This document shows positions 6,961-13,473 of a stretch of 15,645 nucleotides of DNA, one piece after another (position 1 is the stretch's first letter; each line of letters opens with the position of its first letter). The stretch is from UBA10649 sp964391765 (GTDB lineage Bacteria; Actinomycetota; Actinomycetes; S36-B12): assembly GCA_964391765.1 (NCBI GenBank), contig CAYMNG010000058.1, positions 1 to 15,645 of the forward strand, given 5' to 3'. The notes below the pieces were generated by a model that did not search any database, was not told the origin of the DNA, and saw only the letters and a program-made list of their open reading frames with translations. The translations under genes and the position numbers were made by a program.

Positions 6961-8363
6961 CGCTGGGCGGCGAGCAGTTCGCCGGCGAGGGCCTGCGGCA
7001 CACGGGCCGACAGGCGCGTGCCGTCAGCCTCGTGCTCGACGCTGCGCACCTCGCCGTGCCGGTGCGCCCGGCTGACCAGGTCGCCGCGCGCGTAGGGCAC
7101 GAGGACTCGCACCTCGACCAGGCCGGTCGGCAGGTCGGCGTCGATCGCGGCGAGCAGGTCCGCGATCCCGGCACCGGTCCGGGCGGAGACGACCACCGCG
7201 TGCGGCTCGCGCCGCAGGACGGCCGCGATCTGGTCGGGATCGGCCGCGTCGGACTTGTTGACGACGACCAGTTCGGGGACCCCGATCGCGTCGATCTCGG
7301 CGAGCACCTCCCGGACGGCCGCCAGCTGCTCCGCCGGGGCCTCGTCACTGCCGTCGACGACGTGCAGGATCAGGTCGGCGTCCCGAACCTCCTCCAGGGT
7401 CGACCGGAACGCCTCGACCAGTTGGTGCGGCAGGTGCCGCACGAAGCCGACGGTGTCGGCGACGGTGAACTCCCGGCCGCTGGGCGTTCGGGCCCGGCGC
7501 ACGGTCGGGTCGAGCGTGGCGAACAGCGCGTCCTCGACGAGGACGCCCGCCCCGGTGAGTCGGTTGAGCAGGGAGGACTTGCCGGCGTTGGTGTAGCCGG
7601 CGATGACGACGGCCGGCACCCCCGCGCGCGTGCGTCGCGACCGTTGGGTCTCCCGTGTCGCCGCCATCTCCTTCAGCTGCCGGCGCAGCCGGGACATCTG
7701 CGCCCGGATCCGCCGACGGTCGGTCTCGATCTTCGTCTCCCCCGGGCCACGCGTGCCGACCCCGCCGCCGCCGGCACCGCCGCCGCCGGCACCGCCGCCC
7801 TGCCGGGACAGCGACTCGCCCCACCCGCGCAGCCGCGGCAGCAGGTACTGCATCTGCGCCAAGGAGACCTGTGCCTTGCCCTCGCGACTGCGCGCATGCT
7901 GGGCGAAGATGTCCAGGATCAACCAGGTCCGGTCGACGACCTTGACCTTGACGACCTCCTCGAGTTGCCGCAGCTGCCCGGGGGTGAGCTCGCCGTCGCA
8001 GATGACGGTGTCGGCCCCACAGGCGACGACGATGTCGCGCAGTTCGCGGGCCTTCCCCGACCCCAGGTAGGTCGCCGGATCCGGCGAGGCGCGCCGCTGG
8101 ATGACGCCCTCGAGGACGACCGATCCGGCCGTCTGCGCCAACAGCGCGAGCTCGCGCAGGCTGCGTTCGGCCTCGGCGACCGAGCCCTCGGTCCATACCC
8201 CGGCGAGGACGACACGTTCGAGGCGGACCTGCCGGTACTCGACCTCGGTGACGTCCTGCAACTCGGTGGACAGGCCCGCGACCCGGCGCAGCGCCTGCCG
8301 GTCGGCGAGGTCGAGATCACCGGTCACCGGGTCCGCGCCGTCGGTCACGTCGTGGTCGCTCAT
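6957..8363 (-). CDS. hflX: Ribosome-associated GTPase HflX
   Basis: GTPase that binds the 50S subunit and splits or rescues stalled ribosomes. The 468-residue protein has the HflX N-terminal domain (about 45-185, containing YLGSGKARELRD), a glycine-rich linker (189-202, coded by GCC/GGC-rich repeats), a GTRGPGETKIETDRR block, a coiled helix region (215-245), and then the G domain: GYTNAGKS (256-263), the switch I TLDPT, DTVGF (303-307) and NKSD (369-372). The C-terminal domain follows. All nucleotide-binding motifs are intact. The start at 8363 is an ATG. It lies 78 bp downstream of dapF and overlaps dinG by 4 bp. A short inverted repeat CCGGC/GCCGG at 8385-8398 in the gap is the only structure I see there and is too weak to call a terminator. 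Confidence 0.97.
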   Translation of the reverse strand: MSDHDVTDGADPVTGDLDLADRQALRRVAGLSTELQDVTEVEYRQVRLERVVLAGVWTEGSVAEAERSLRELALLAQTAGSVVLEGVIQRRASPDPATYLGSGKARELRDIVVACGADTVICDGELTPGQLRQLEEVVKVKVVDRTWLILDIFAQHARSREGKAQVSLAQMQYLLPRLRGWGESLSRQGGGAGGGGAGGGGVGTRGPGETKIETDRRRIRAQMSRLRRQLKEMAATRETQRSRRTRAGVPAVVIAGYTNAGKSSLLNRLTGAGVLVEDALFATLDPTVRRARTPSGREFTVADTVGFVRHLPHQLVEAFRSTLEEVRDADLILHVVDGSDEAPAEQLAAVREVLAEIDAIGVPELVVVNKSDAADPDQIAAVLRREPHAVVVSARTGAGIADLLAAIDADLPTGLVEVRVLVPYARGDLVSRAHRHGEVRSVEHEADGTRLSARVPQALAGELLAAQR

Positions 8364-8441
8364 ACCGGTCCCAGCGTGTCACGACCGGCCCGCGCCGGCC
8401 AAACCCCGGGCACGATCACGACCTGTCCCCCAGCGCCCCGG

Positions 8442-9302
8442 TCACGCGGGCTGGTCGACCGGGACCAGCACGGTGCCCCGGGCGACCAGTTCGGCCGGCC
8501 CGCGCAACGACAGCGCACCGTCACCGGACTCGGTCACGTGGACGGTGCCACCCGGGACGTCGACCTGCCACGTCGTCGGGCCGACGGTGTCGGGCTCGGT
8601 CCGACGCCGCGCCGCCCAGGCCGCGGCGCACGCACCCGTGCCGCACGACAGCGTCTCCCCGACGCCGCGCTCGTGCACGCGCATCGCGACGTGCCGCCGA
8701 CCGCGGTCGACGACGAACTCGACGTTGACCCCGTCGGGGAACACCGACGCCGGCTCGACGACCGGCGCCGACCACAGATCCCCGGCGTGCGCCAGGTCGT
8801 CCACGAACGCGACCGCGTGCGGGTTGGGCACCAGGACGCCGGTCGCCGGCCACGCCCGGTCGCCGACGACGACGTGCGGCAGCGCCCGCGGGCGCGGAGT
8901 CGTGGCGTGTCCCATCTCGACGGTGATGGTCGCGTCGTCGTTCACCGTCACGCTGCGCAGGCCACCTCGGGTCGCGATCACGACCTCCGGCGAGGAAACC
9001 AGCCCGGCCGCGTCGAGGTACCGCACGAAGACGCGCACGCCGTTGCCGCACATCTCGGCGACCGAGCCGTCGGCGTTGCGGTAGTCCATGAAGAACTCCG
9101 CGAGGCCGGCGAACTCGGCGAACTGTGGGACGTGCTCGGTCCGCACCACGCGCAGCACGCCGTCGCCGCCGATCCCGGTGTGGCGGTCGCACAGCCAGCG
9201 CACCTGCCGGGGCGAGATGTCGAACCGGCCGTCGAGGTCGGGCAGGACGACGAAGTCGTTGCCCGTGCCGTGTCCCTTCACGAAGGCCAGCTCGCGAGAC
9301 AT
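8442..9302 (-). CDS. dapF: Diaminopimelate epimerase
   Basis: Converts LL- to meso-diaminopimelate for lysine and peptidoglycan synthesis. The 286-residue protein, near the usual family size, has GTGNDFVVL (12-20), DRHTGIGGDG (39-48), YRNADGSVAEMCGNGVR with catalytic Cys85, PNPHAVAFVDD (159-169) and ERGVGETLSCGTGACAAA with the second catalytic Cys220. Both cysteines of the two-base mechanism are present. The ATG at 9302 follows the glycosyltransferase stop by only 5 bp, which points to one transcript and coupled translation. The same frame remains open far upstream (to 10718), but that is a GC-rich artefact: the upstream part lies antisense or out of frame over the glycosyltransferase gene. 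Confidence 0.97.
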   Translation of the reverse strand: MSRELAFVKGHGTGNDFVVLPDLDGRFDISPRQVRWLCDRHTGIGGDGVLRVVRTEHVPQFAEFAGLAEFFMDYRNADGSVAEMCGNGVRVFVRYLDAAGLVSSPEVVIATRGGLRSVTVNDDATITVEMGHATTPRPRALPHVVVGDRAWPATGVLVPNPHAVAFVDDLAHAGDLWSAPVVEPASVFPDGVNVEFVVDRGRRHVAMRVHERGVGETLSCGTGACAAAWAARRRTEPDTVGPTTWQVDVPGGTVHVTESGDGALSLRGPAELVARGTVLVPVDQPA

Positions 9303-9307
9303 GCGGC

Positions 9308-10432
9308 CTAGGGTACGGCGCCCGCCGCACGGTAGGCGTCCGCGACGGCGGCCAGCACGCGTGGCCACGCCTCCTGCGGAGGTGTCTGCTCGTTGTGCGC
9401 GGCGATGCGGTCCAGGAGCGCCCGATCGGTGCCGAGCCGCACCAGCGCCCGCGCCAGCCCGCCGTCGTCGGCGGCGAGCAGACCCTCGACGCCGTCGTGG
9501 ACGAACTGCCCCGTCCCGGTCTGCGACCGGGCGACGACCGGCAGCCCGGCCGTGCGCGCCTCGAGCGCAGCCAGGCCGAACGACTCGCGCACCGACGGCT
9601 GGAGGTAGACGTCGGATCGGGCGAACACGTCCAAGATCGCGGCCCGGTCCAGCCGGCCGGCGAAGCCGACCGACTCCCCCAGCCCCCGGCTCTGGACCCA
9701 GCGCTGCGCGCGGCTGCGCTCCGGCCCGTCGCCGACCAGCGTCGCGGTCAGGCGCACCTGCGGCGCCAGCGCGTTCGCCGCGGCCGCCAGCACGTGCACC
9801 AGCGGCAGCGTCCGTTTGCGCGGTGCCATCCGCATCACCGTCACGACGCGCAGGCAGCCGGGGTCCGCCCCGACCCGGACGGTCCGCCACTGCGCCGGGT
9901 CGATGCCGTTGGGCACGACCAGGACCGCGCCCGCCCGCGGTACCGCGGCCCGGATGCGCGCCGCGGCAACGTCGCTGACGGCCGACAGCCGCGCGCCCCA
10001 GCCGCTCCACCGCGCGAGGGCGTCCGAGGCAGCGAACGCCGGTCGCGCGAGCGGCCCCCAGATGCTGTGCACGGTGACGAGTGTGGGGATCGCGCGCCGG
10101 GTCGAGGCCCGGACCGCGCCCCACGCGAACGGTGAGACGACACCGGCGTGCACGTGGACGACGTCCGGCCGCGCACGGTCCAACACGCGCCCGACCTCGC
10201 GGATCGTGCGCGGATGCACCGGTACCTCGAACGGCAGGCGCGCGGCCAGGCGTGACACCGGCAGGCCGTCGACGACGTCGTCGCCGGCGAACACGCCCTC
10301 GTGCCCCGCAGTCGCGGTGACGATCCGGACGTCGGCGCCGGTAGCCGCCTGCCGGGCCGCGAGCGCCGCGACCTGCGTCTCGATGCCGCCGGTGCGCGGG
10401 GCGTAGCAGTCGCTGACGTGGACGATGCGCAC
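9308..10432 (-). CDS. Glycosyltransferase family 4 (GT-B fold), acceptor unknown
   Basis: A 374-residue retaining-type glycosyltransferase that would move a sugar from a nucleotide- or lipid-linked donor to an unknown acceptor. The N-terminal domain begins VRIVHVSDCYAPRTGGIE, the glycine-rich acceptor-side loop of GT4 enzymes. The domain linker carries VVPNGID, and the C-terminal Rossmann domain has VRESFGLAALEARTAGLPVV, the EX7E motif (Glu283, Glu291). No transmembrane segment is visible. The start is GTG at 10432; its ribosome site is poor. It is tightly followed by dapF and diverges from a PIG-L deacetylase gene across 137 bp. A GT4 enzyme next to a PIG-L deacetylase recalls mycothiol (MshA/MshB) or glycolipid pathways, but nothing in the sequence proves either. 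Confidence 0.88.
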   Translation of the reverse strand: MRIVHVSDCYAPRTGGIETQVAALAARQAATGADVRIVTATAGHEGVFAGDDVVDGLPVSRLAARLPFEVPVHPRTIREVGRVLDRARPDVVHVHAGVVSPFAWGAVRASTRRAIPTLVTVHSIWGPLARPAFAASDALARWSGWGARLSAVSDVAAARIRAAVPRAGAVLVVPNGIDPAQWRTVRVGADPGCLRVVTVMRMAPRKRTLPLVHVLAAAANALAPQVRLTATLVGDGPERSRAQRWVQSRGLGESVGFAGRLDRAAILDVFARSDVYLQPSVRESFGLAALEARTAGLPVVARSQTGTGQFVHDGVEGLLAADDGGLARALVRLGTDRALLDRIAAHNEQTPPQEAWPRVLAAVADAYRAAGAVP

Positions 10433-10569
10433 CCGGCGAGGCTAGGCCATCGGCCGGGTCGCCGCGGCGGTCGCGGCGATCGATGGCGCGGCGGGATGGG
10501 ACCGGTCGGTTCCGACGCGCGGCCCCGTATCGGTCACGTGCGCACCGAACGCGCTGGCAGGATGCGCGG

Positions 10570-11328
10570 GTGGCCGGACCGACCCGAACGCTCGTCTTCG
10601 TGCACGCGCACCCGGACGACGAGGCCCTGCTCACCGCGGGGACGATGGCCCGCGCGGCCGCCGAGGGACATCGGGTCGTCCTGGTCGTCATGACCGACGG
10701 CGCCGCCGGTCTGGCCACGGGTGACCTGCTCGCGGACCTGGGCGCGGTCCGGTCCGACGAACTCGCCGTCTCCGTGCGGGCCCTCGACGTCGCCCGGCTG
10801 GCGCACTGGTCCTACGCCGACTCCGGCCTGCACGGCGAACGGCCCGACGGATTCGCCCACCTGCCCGTCCGCGCCGTCGCCGATCGCCTGGCCCACCTGT
10901 GCGACGCGGAGCGCGCCGACGTCCTCGTCGGATACGACCCGGCCGGCGGCTACGGCCATCCCGACCACGTCCAGGTCCACCGGGTCGTCCGGGCGGCGTG
11001 GGACGGGTGCGCGCGACGGCCGCGGCTGTTCGAGGCGACGCTGCCCCGTGAGCCGATCGCGGCCGGTGCCCGACTGGGGGCCGCGATCGGTGGCGGGCAG
11101 GACGGGTTCGATCCGGCCGAGTTCGATCGGGCCTGGACGCCGCGACGGTCGATCACCCACCGGGTCGACGTCCGCTCGTACCTGCCGGCCAAGCGCGCGG
11201 CGCTGCGCGCCCACGCGTCCCAGGCGACGGCCGACGGCCCGGTGCGCACCCTCGCGGTCCTCACGCGGCTTCCCGGTCCGGTACAGGCGCTGCTGCTGGG
11301 GACCGAGTACTACGTCGCGGTCCCCTGA
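10570..11328 (+). CDS. PIG-L/LmbE-family deacetylase
   Basis: Zinc-dependent N-deacetylase family that acts on N-acetylglucosamine-type sugars (MshB, Bca, GPI PIG-L). The 252-residue protein has the family signature HAHPDDE (12-18), with the metal ligands His14, Asp17 and, further on, GYGHPDHVQVH (127-137) supplying the third histidine. No signal peptide is seen. The start is GTG at 10570, with AGGA seven bases upstream; the in-frame extension to 10483 would add a basic tail not typical of the family. It diverges from the GT4 gene and may modify the same sugar. Its final 45 codons (from residue 208) are duplicated at 13152-13289, beyond the ATPase gene. MshB is the best-known relative, but the protein is shorter and I do not assign that name. 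Confidence 0.9.
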   Translation: MAGPTRTLVFVHAHPDDEALLTAGTMARAAAEGHRVVLVVMTDGAAGLATGDLLADLGAVRSDELAVSVRALDVARLAHWSYADSGLHGERPDGFAHLPVRAVADRLAHLCDAERADVLVGYDPAGGYGHPDHVQVHRVVRAAWDGCARRPRLFEATLPREPIAAGARLGAAIGGGQDGFDPAEFDRAWTPRRSITHRVDVRSYLPAKRAALRAHASQATADGPVRTLAVLTRLPGPVQALLLGTEYYVAVP

Positions 11329-11395
11329 GCGCACTGCCGCGCCAGCGGTACCCGACGGCGATCGGGACGACGAGCAGTGCGACCAGGTCGCGCGG
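11191..11395 (+). repeat. Long direct repeat, copy 1 (3' end of the PIG-L gene and downstream)
   Basis: About 205 bp that recur at 13152-13362 with about 14 mismatches and one 6-bp indel (roughly 93% identity, counted by hand). This copy contains the functional last 45 codons and TGA of the PIG-L gene plus 67 bp after it. Two runs are fully identical between copies: 11248-11291 (44 bp) and 11332-11367 (36 bp). Together the copies bracket the ATPase islet. Confidence 0.93.
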
Positions 11396-11590
11396 GTCCT
11401 CGACGAAGCCCGGACCGCCGACGAACACGTCCCGGTCGGCCCGCAGCAACCCCAGGGACGTGGCGAAGACCCGACCACCCTCGTCGGTGAACTTCGCGCC
11501 ACCGGAGGTTGACTCGCCTGCCACGATCACCCAGCAGCTCGACAGGACGACTTGCGCCGCCGCCGCGCTCGCGATTTGCGTCCGCACCAC
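11261..11590 (-). CDS. Possible small protein with two hydrophobic segments, convergent with the PIG-L gene
   Basis: An open frame of up to 109 residues that I do not recognise. It has a hydrophobic stretch at about 9-25 (AAAAQVVLSSCWVIVAG), a polar glycine-rich middle (GGAKFTDEGGRVFA), and a second hydrophobic segment LVALLVVPIAVGY at about 69-81. Third codon positions are G/C-rich, but a plus-strand frame (11460-11738) shares the same third positions, so that does not fix the strand. In favour of this frame, copy 2 of the repeat keeps its C-terminal 45 codons open, with a 6-bp in-frame insertion (VVPIAVG becomes VLPIPIAVG) and the same stop. The last 68 bp lie antisense to the PIG-L gene. 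GTG starts at 11590 and 11587 are possible, with no clear ribosome site. It could instead be the tail of a gene truncated by the islet. Confidence 0.38.
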   Translation of the reverse strand: MVRTQIASAAAAQVVLSSCWVIVAGESTSGGAKFTDEGGRVFATSLGLLRADRDVFVGGPGFVEDPRDLVALLVVPIAVGYRWRGSALRGPRRSTRSPAAAPVPDREAA

Positions 11591-11797
11591 TTCCGTCCGC
11601 GCCGTTCTGCGGGACGTCGCTGCCAGTCAGCTCGACGCCGTGCGGCTTGGGCGCAGGACGCTGTCGAGCAAGGACGAGTCGATCGAGCGCCACGTCGATG
11701 AGCGCTCGGTCGACGGTTGGAGGAGTCACCAGGCCTAGATCCGTAAGACAGAACGACCGATATTTGCCTAATAAATAGTCCGGGATCTGTTGGGTTC
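11591..11797. other. Gene-poor, partly AT-rich stretch before the ATPase gene
   Basis: No convincing gene. A plus-strand frame (11460-11738, ending TAG) and minus-strand frames cross it, without recognisable motifs. The last 40 bp are the most AT-rich part of the window and hold a small inverted repeat TATTT/AAATA at 11761-11777. This is a likely place for the ATPase promoter or operator, though I see no clean -35/-10 pair. Confidence 0.45.
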
Positions 11798-13075
11798 ATG
11801 AGCGTGGAGTATCAGCGCCGCGTGATCGACGCGGTTCTCGACGATCTCTTCCCCGGGCTTCCCGCCATTGCGTTGGAGGGCGCGAAGGGGGTGGGGAAGA
11901 CCGCGACGGCCAACCAGAGGGCGTCGACCGTGTTCTCGCTCGATGACCCCCTTCAATTCGAGGCGATCCAAGCGAACCTTGACCTCGTCGTGAACGCCAA
12001 GGCCCCTGTCCTCATCGATGAGTGGCAGCTTCTCCCGCCCGTGTGGGACCGGGTTCGTCGCGCGGTTGACGACGCCCCGGACGAGGCGCAGTTCTTGCTG
12101 GCAGGCTCCGCCCGAGTTGCGCCGGGGACGCGCATCCACTCGGGGGCGGGCCGCATCGTCCGCATGCTCCTGCGGCCGCTGGCCCTCAGCGAACGGGGGC
12201 TGGTCGAGCCCACGGTCTCCCTGCGCGAACTCCTCACCGGCTCGCTGCCAGCAATCCGGGGTGCATCGCCGCTCACCGTGGATGACTACGCCGAGGAGAT
12301 CGTCCGCTCCGGTTTTCCCGGCATCCGCGACAGGCCCGCGCGTCAACGCCGCATGCAGATCGACAGTTACGTCGACCGGATCGTCGACCGAGAACTCACC
12401 GACAACGCCATGTCGGTCCGTCGCCCGCGCGCGTTACGTGCTTGGTTGGCTGCCTACGGCGCCGCGACCGCGACCGATGCCGCGTACAGCCGCATCCTCG
12501 ATGCCGCTACTGCCGGTGAGGACGACAAGCCAGCTAGGCAGACCGTGGACACCTACCGCGAGCACCTTCACCGCATCTTCGTCCTCGACCCGGTACCTGC
12601 CTGGACACCGGCGTTCGCGCCACTGCGGCGGTTGACCAAGACGCCCAAGCATCACCTGGTAGACCCAGCCATCGCCGCCAGTTTGGCGGAAGTGGACAAG
12701 GAGGCGCTGGTTCGTGGCGCAGGCACGCGTGTCGGTGCCTCGACGGGCACCTGGCTCGGAGCGCTTTTCGAATCCCTTGTCACCCAGTCGGTACGGGTCT
12801 ACGCAACTGCTGCTGGAGCCGAGGTCGGACATCTCCGGTCGGCCGACACGAACCGGGAGGTGGACCTGATTGTCGAGAGCCGAGGGCACCGGGTGGTCGG
12901 GATCGAGGTCAAGCTCGCGGGAACGGTTACCGACCACGACGTCCGCCACTTGAACTGGCTCGGTGCCCAACTCGGCGACCGGCTCGCGGACAAGGCCGTG
13001 ATCACCACCGGCCCTCACGCCTACCGTCGCCCTGACGGTGTCGCCGTCGTGCCACTGGCACTCCTTGGCCCTTGA
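11798..13075 (+). CDS. AAA+ ATPase of the AAA_14/DUF4143 type with a nuclease-like C-terminal domain
   Basis: A 425-residue ATPase of a widespread accessory family whose role is unknown. It has Walker A GAKGVGKT (28-35), Walker B VLIDEWQ (Asp74, Glu75) and sensor-1-like FLLAGSA (99-105). The GRIVRMLLRPLALSE block follows, then a helical middle (190-265) and the DUF4143 region with KTPKHHLVDPAIAASL (281-296). The C-terminus has Glu325 (LFESLV), Asp356 (REVDLIVE) and Glu370-x-Lys372 (GIEVKLA), the spacing of a PD-(D/E)xK nuclease fold. The length is typical and no frameshift is present. Codon use is less GC-biased than in flanking genes, fitting recent transfer. No good ribosome site precedes the ATG at 11798, so it may be leaderless or start elsewhere. 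It stands alone, without an antitoxin- or restriction-like partner. Confidence 0.9.
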   Translation: MSVEYQRRVIDAVLDDLFPGLPAIALEGAKGVGKTATANQRASTVFSLDDPLQFEAIQANLDLVVNAKAPVLIDEWQLLPPVWDRVRRAVDDAPDEAQFLLAGSARVAPGTRIHSGAGRIVRMLLRPLALSERGLVEPTVSLRELLTGSLPAIRGASPLTVDDYAEEIVRSGFPGIRDRPARQRRMQIDSYVDRIVDRELTDNAMSVRRPRALRAWLAAYGAATATDAAYSRILDAATAGEDDKPARQTVDTYREHLHRIFVLDPVPAWTPAFAPLRRLTKTPKHHLVDPAIAASLAEVDKEALVRGAGTRVGASTGTWLGALFESLVTQSVRVYATAAGAEVGHLRSADTNREVDLIVESRGHRVVGIEVKLAGTVTDHDVRHLNWLGAQLGDRLADKAVITTGPHAYRRPDGVAVVPLALLGP

Positions 13076-13130
13076 CCACGAACAGGGCGACTTGCCGAGC
13101 ATGTGTCTGCATGCCTTCGAGGAGGCAACG

Positions 13131-13155
13131 GTTTCGCCGAGTTGCTCGGCGAAAC
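13131..13155. terminator. Perfect 11-bp hairpin after the ATPase gene, at the repeat boundary
   Basis: GTTTCGCCGAG and CTCGGCGAAAC form an uninterrupted stem around a TTG loop, 55 bp past the ATPase stop. There is no T-run after it, so it would be an actinobacterial tail-less terminator at best. Its right arm ends exactly where repeat copy 2 begins (13152), so it could equally mark the junction of the insertion. Confidence 0.55.
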
Positions 13156-13289
13156 GCGCGGCGCTGCGCGTCCGCGCGTCCCAGGCGACGGCCGACGGGT
13201 CGGTCCGGACCCTCGCGGTCCTCACGCGGCTTCCCGGTCCGGTACAGGCGCTCCTGCTGGGGACCGAGTTCTACGTCGCCGTCCCCTGG
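13152..13289 (+). pseudogene. Fragment of a PIG-L deacetylase gene (last 45 codons, stop lost)
   Basis: Aligns codon for codon with residues 208 to the end of the intact PIG-L gene, without frameshift. Six codons differ silently and four change residues (Ala to Val, His to Arg, Pro to Ser, Tyr to Phe); the TGA stop reads TGG here, so the frame runs on to 13421. There is no metal-binding motif and no start, so it cannot make an enzyme. The share of silent changes suggests that much of the divergence arose while the sequence was still part of a working gene, possibly in another strain. Confidence 0.88.
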
Positions 13290-13362
13290 GCACACTGCCG
13301 CGCCAGCGGTACCCGACGGCGATCGGGATCGGGAGGACGAGCAGTGCGACCAGGTCACGCGG
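13152..13362 (+). repeat. Long direct repeat, copy 2
   Basis: Counterpart of 11191-11395, with about 93% identity and a 6-bp insertion near 13329. Identical cores are 13209-13252 and 13293-13328. Left of 13145 the similarity to copy 1 fades, and right of 13362 it stops. It sits between the hairpin at 13131-13155 and the inverted repeat at 13395-13473. Confidence 0.93.
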
Positions 13363-13394
13363 CGCCGTCCGCCGGCGAGCACCGTCCCGCCTTC

Positions 13395-13473
13395 AACCGC
13401 CGACACGACCCAGACGGTTAGATAGCCCGGACATTTCGGGCGCCAACTAACCGTCTGGGTCGTGTCGGCGGTT
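13395..13473. repeat. Perfect 27-bp inverted repeat overlapping the end of miaA
   Basis: The left arm (13395-13421, starting AACCGCCGACACGACC) and right arm (13447-13473, starting CTAACCGTCTGGGTCG) are exact reverse complements around 25 bases. The loop itself contains GCCCG/CGGGC. The right arm is coding: it holds the last eight codons and the TAG of miaA. The stem could end transcription of the miaB-miaA operon, though no T-run follows on either strand. A perfect stem of this length is unusual for a terminator. Confidence 0.9.

Larger units (their letters stand above)
11396..13151. mobile_element. Inserted islet between the repeat copies, carrying one ATPase gene
   Basis: The 1.76 kb between the two PIG-L 3'-end copies is absent from the usual miaA-dapF neighbourhood. 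The ATPase gene in it has visibly lower GC and more A/T-ending codons than its neighbours. No transposase, integrase or terminal inverted repeats of an insertion sequence are seen, so the mechanism is not shown. The repeats suggest homologous recombination of a segment from a related strain, or a Campbell-type insertion. The left limit is less certain: 11396-11590 may be native sequence. Confidence 0.6.

Noticed and set aside
8442..10718. Single open frame of 758 codons spanning dapF and the region upstream
   Set aside because: Only the last 286 codons are dapF. The upstream part lacks any motif and overlaps the well-supported GT4 gene in another frame; it is open only because stops are rare at this GC content.
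10570..11328. Naming the PIG-L gene mshB
   Set aside because: The HPDDE signature is shared by the whole family, the protein is shorter than MshB, and the neighbouring genes do not settle the pathway.
11460..11738. Plus-strand frame of 92 codons before the ATPase gene as a partner antitoxin
   Set aside because: It shares third codon positions with the minus-strand frame, has no recognisable domain or ribosome site, and ends 59 bp before the ATPase. I could not support it as a gene.
13038..13421. Plus-strand frame of 127 codons as a new gene
   Set aside because: It is the end of the ATPase gene read in another frame fused to the duplicated PIG-L tail with its stop lost; no start signal belongs to it.
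13395..13473. Integron attC-like site (GTTAGAT beside a long inverted repeat)
   Set aside because: The arms are perfectly complementary, with no extrahelical bases, and no matching RYYYAAC partner is found; there is no integrase or cassette array.
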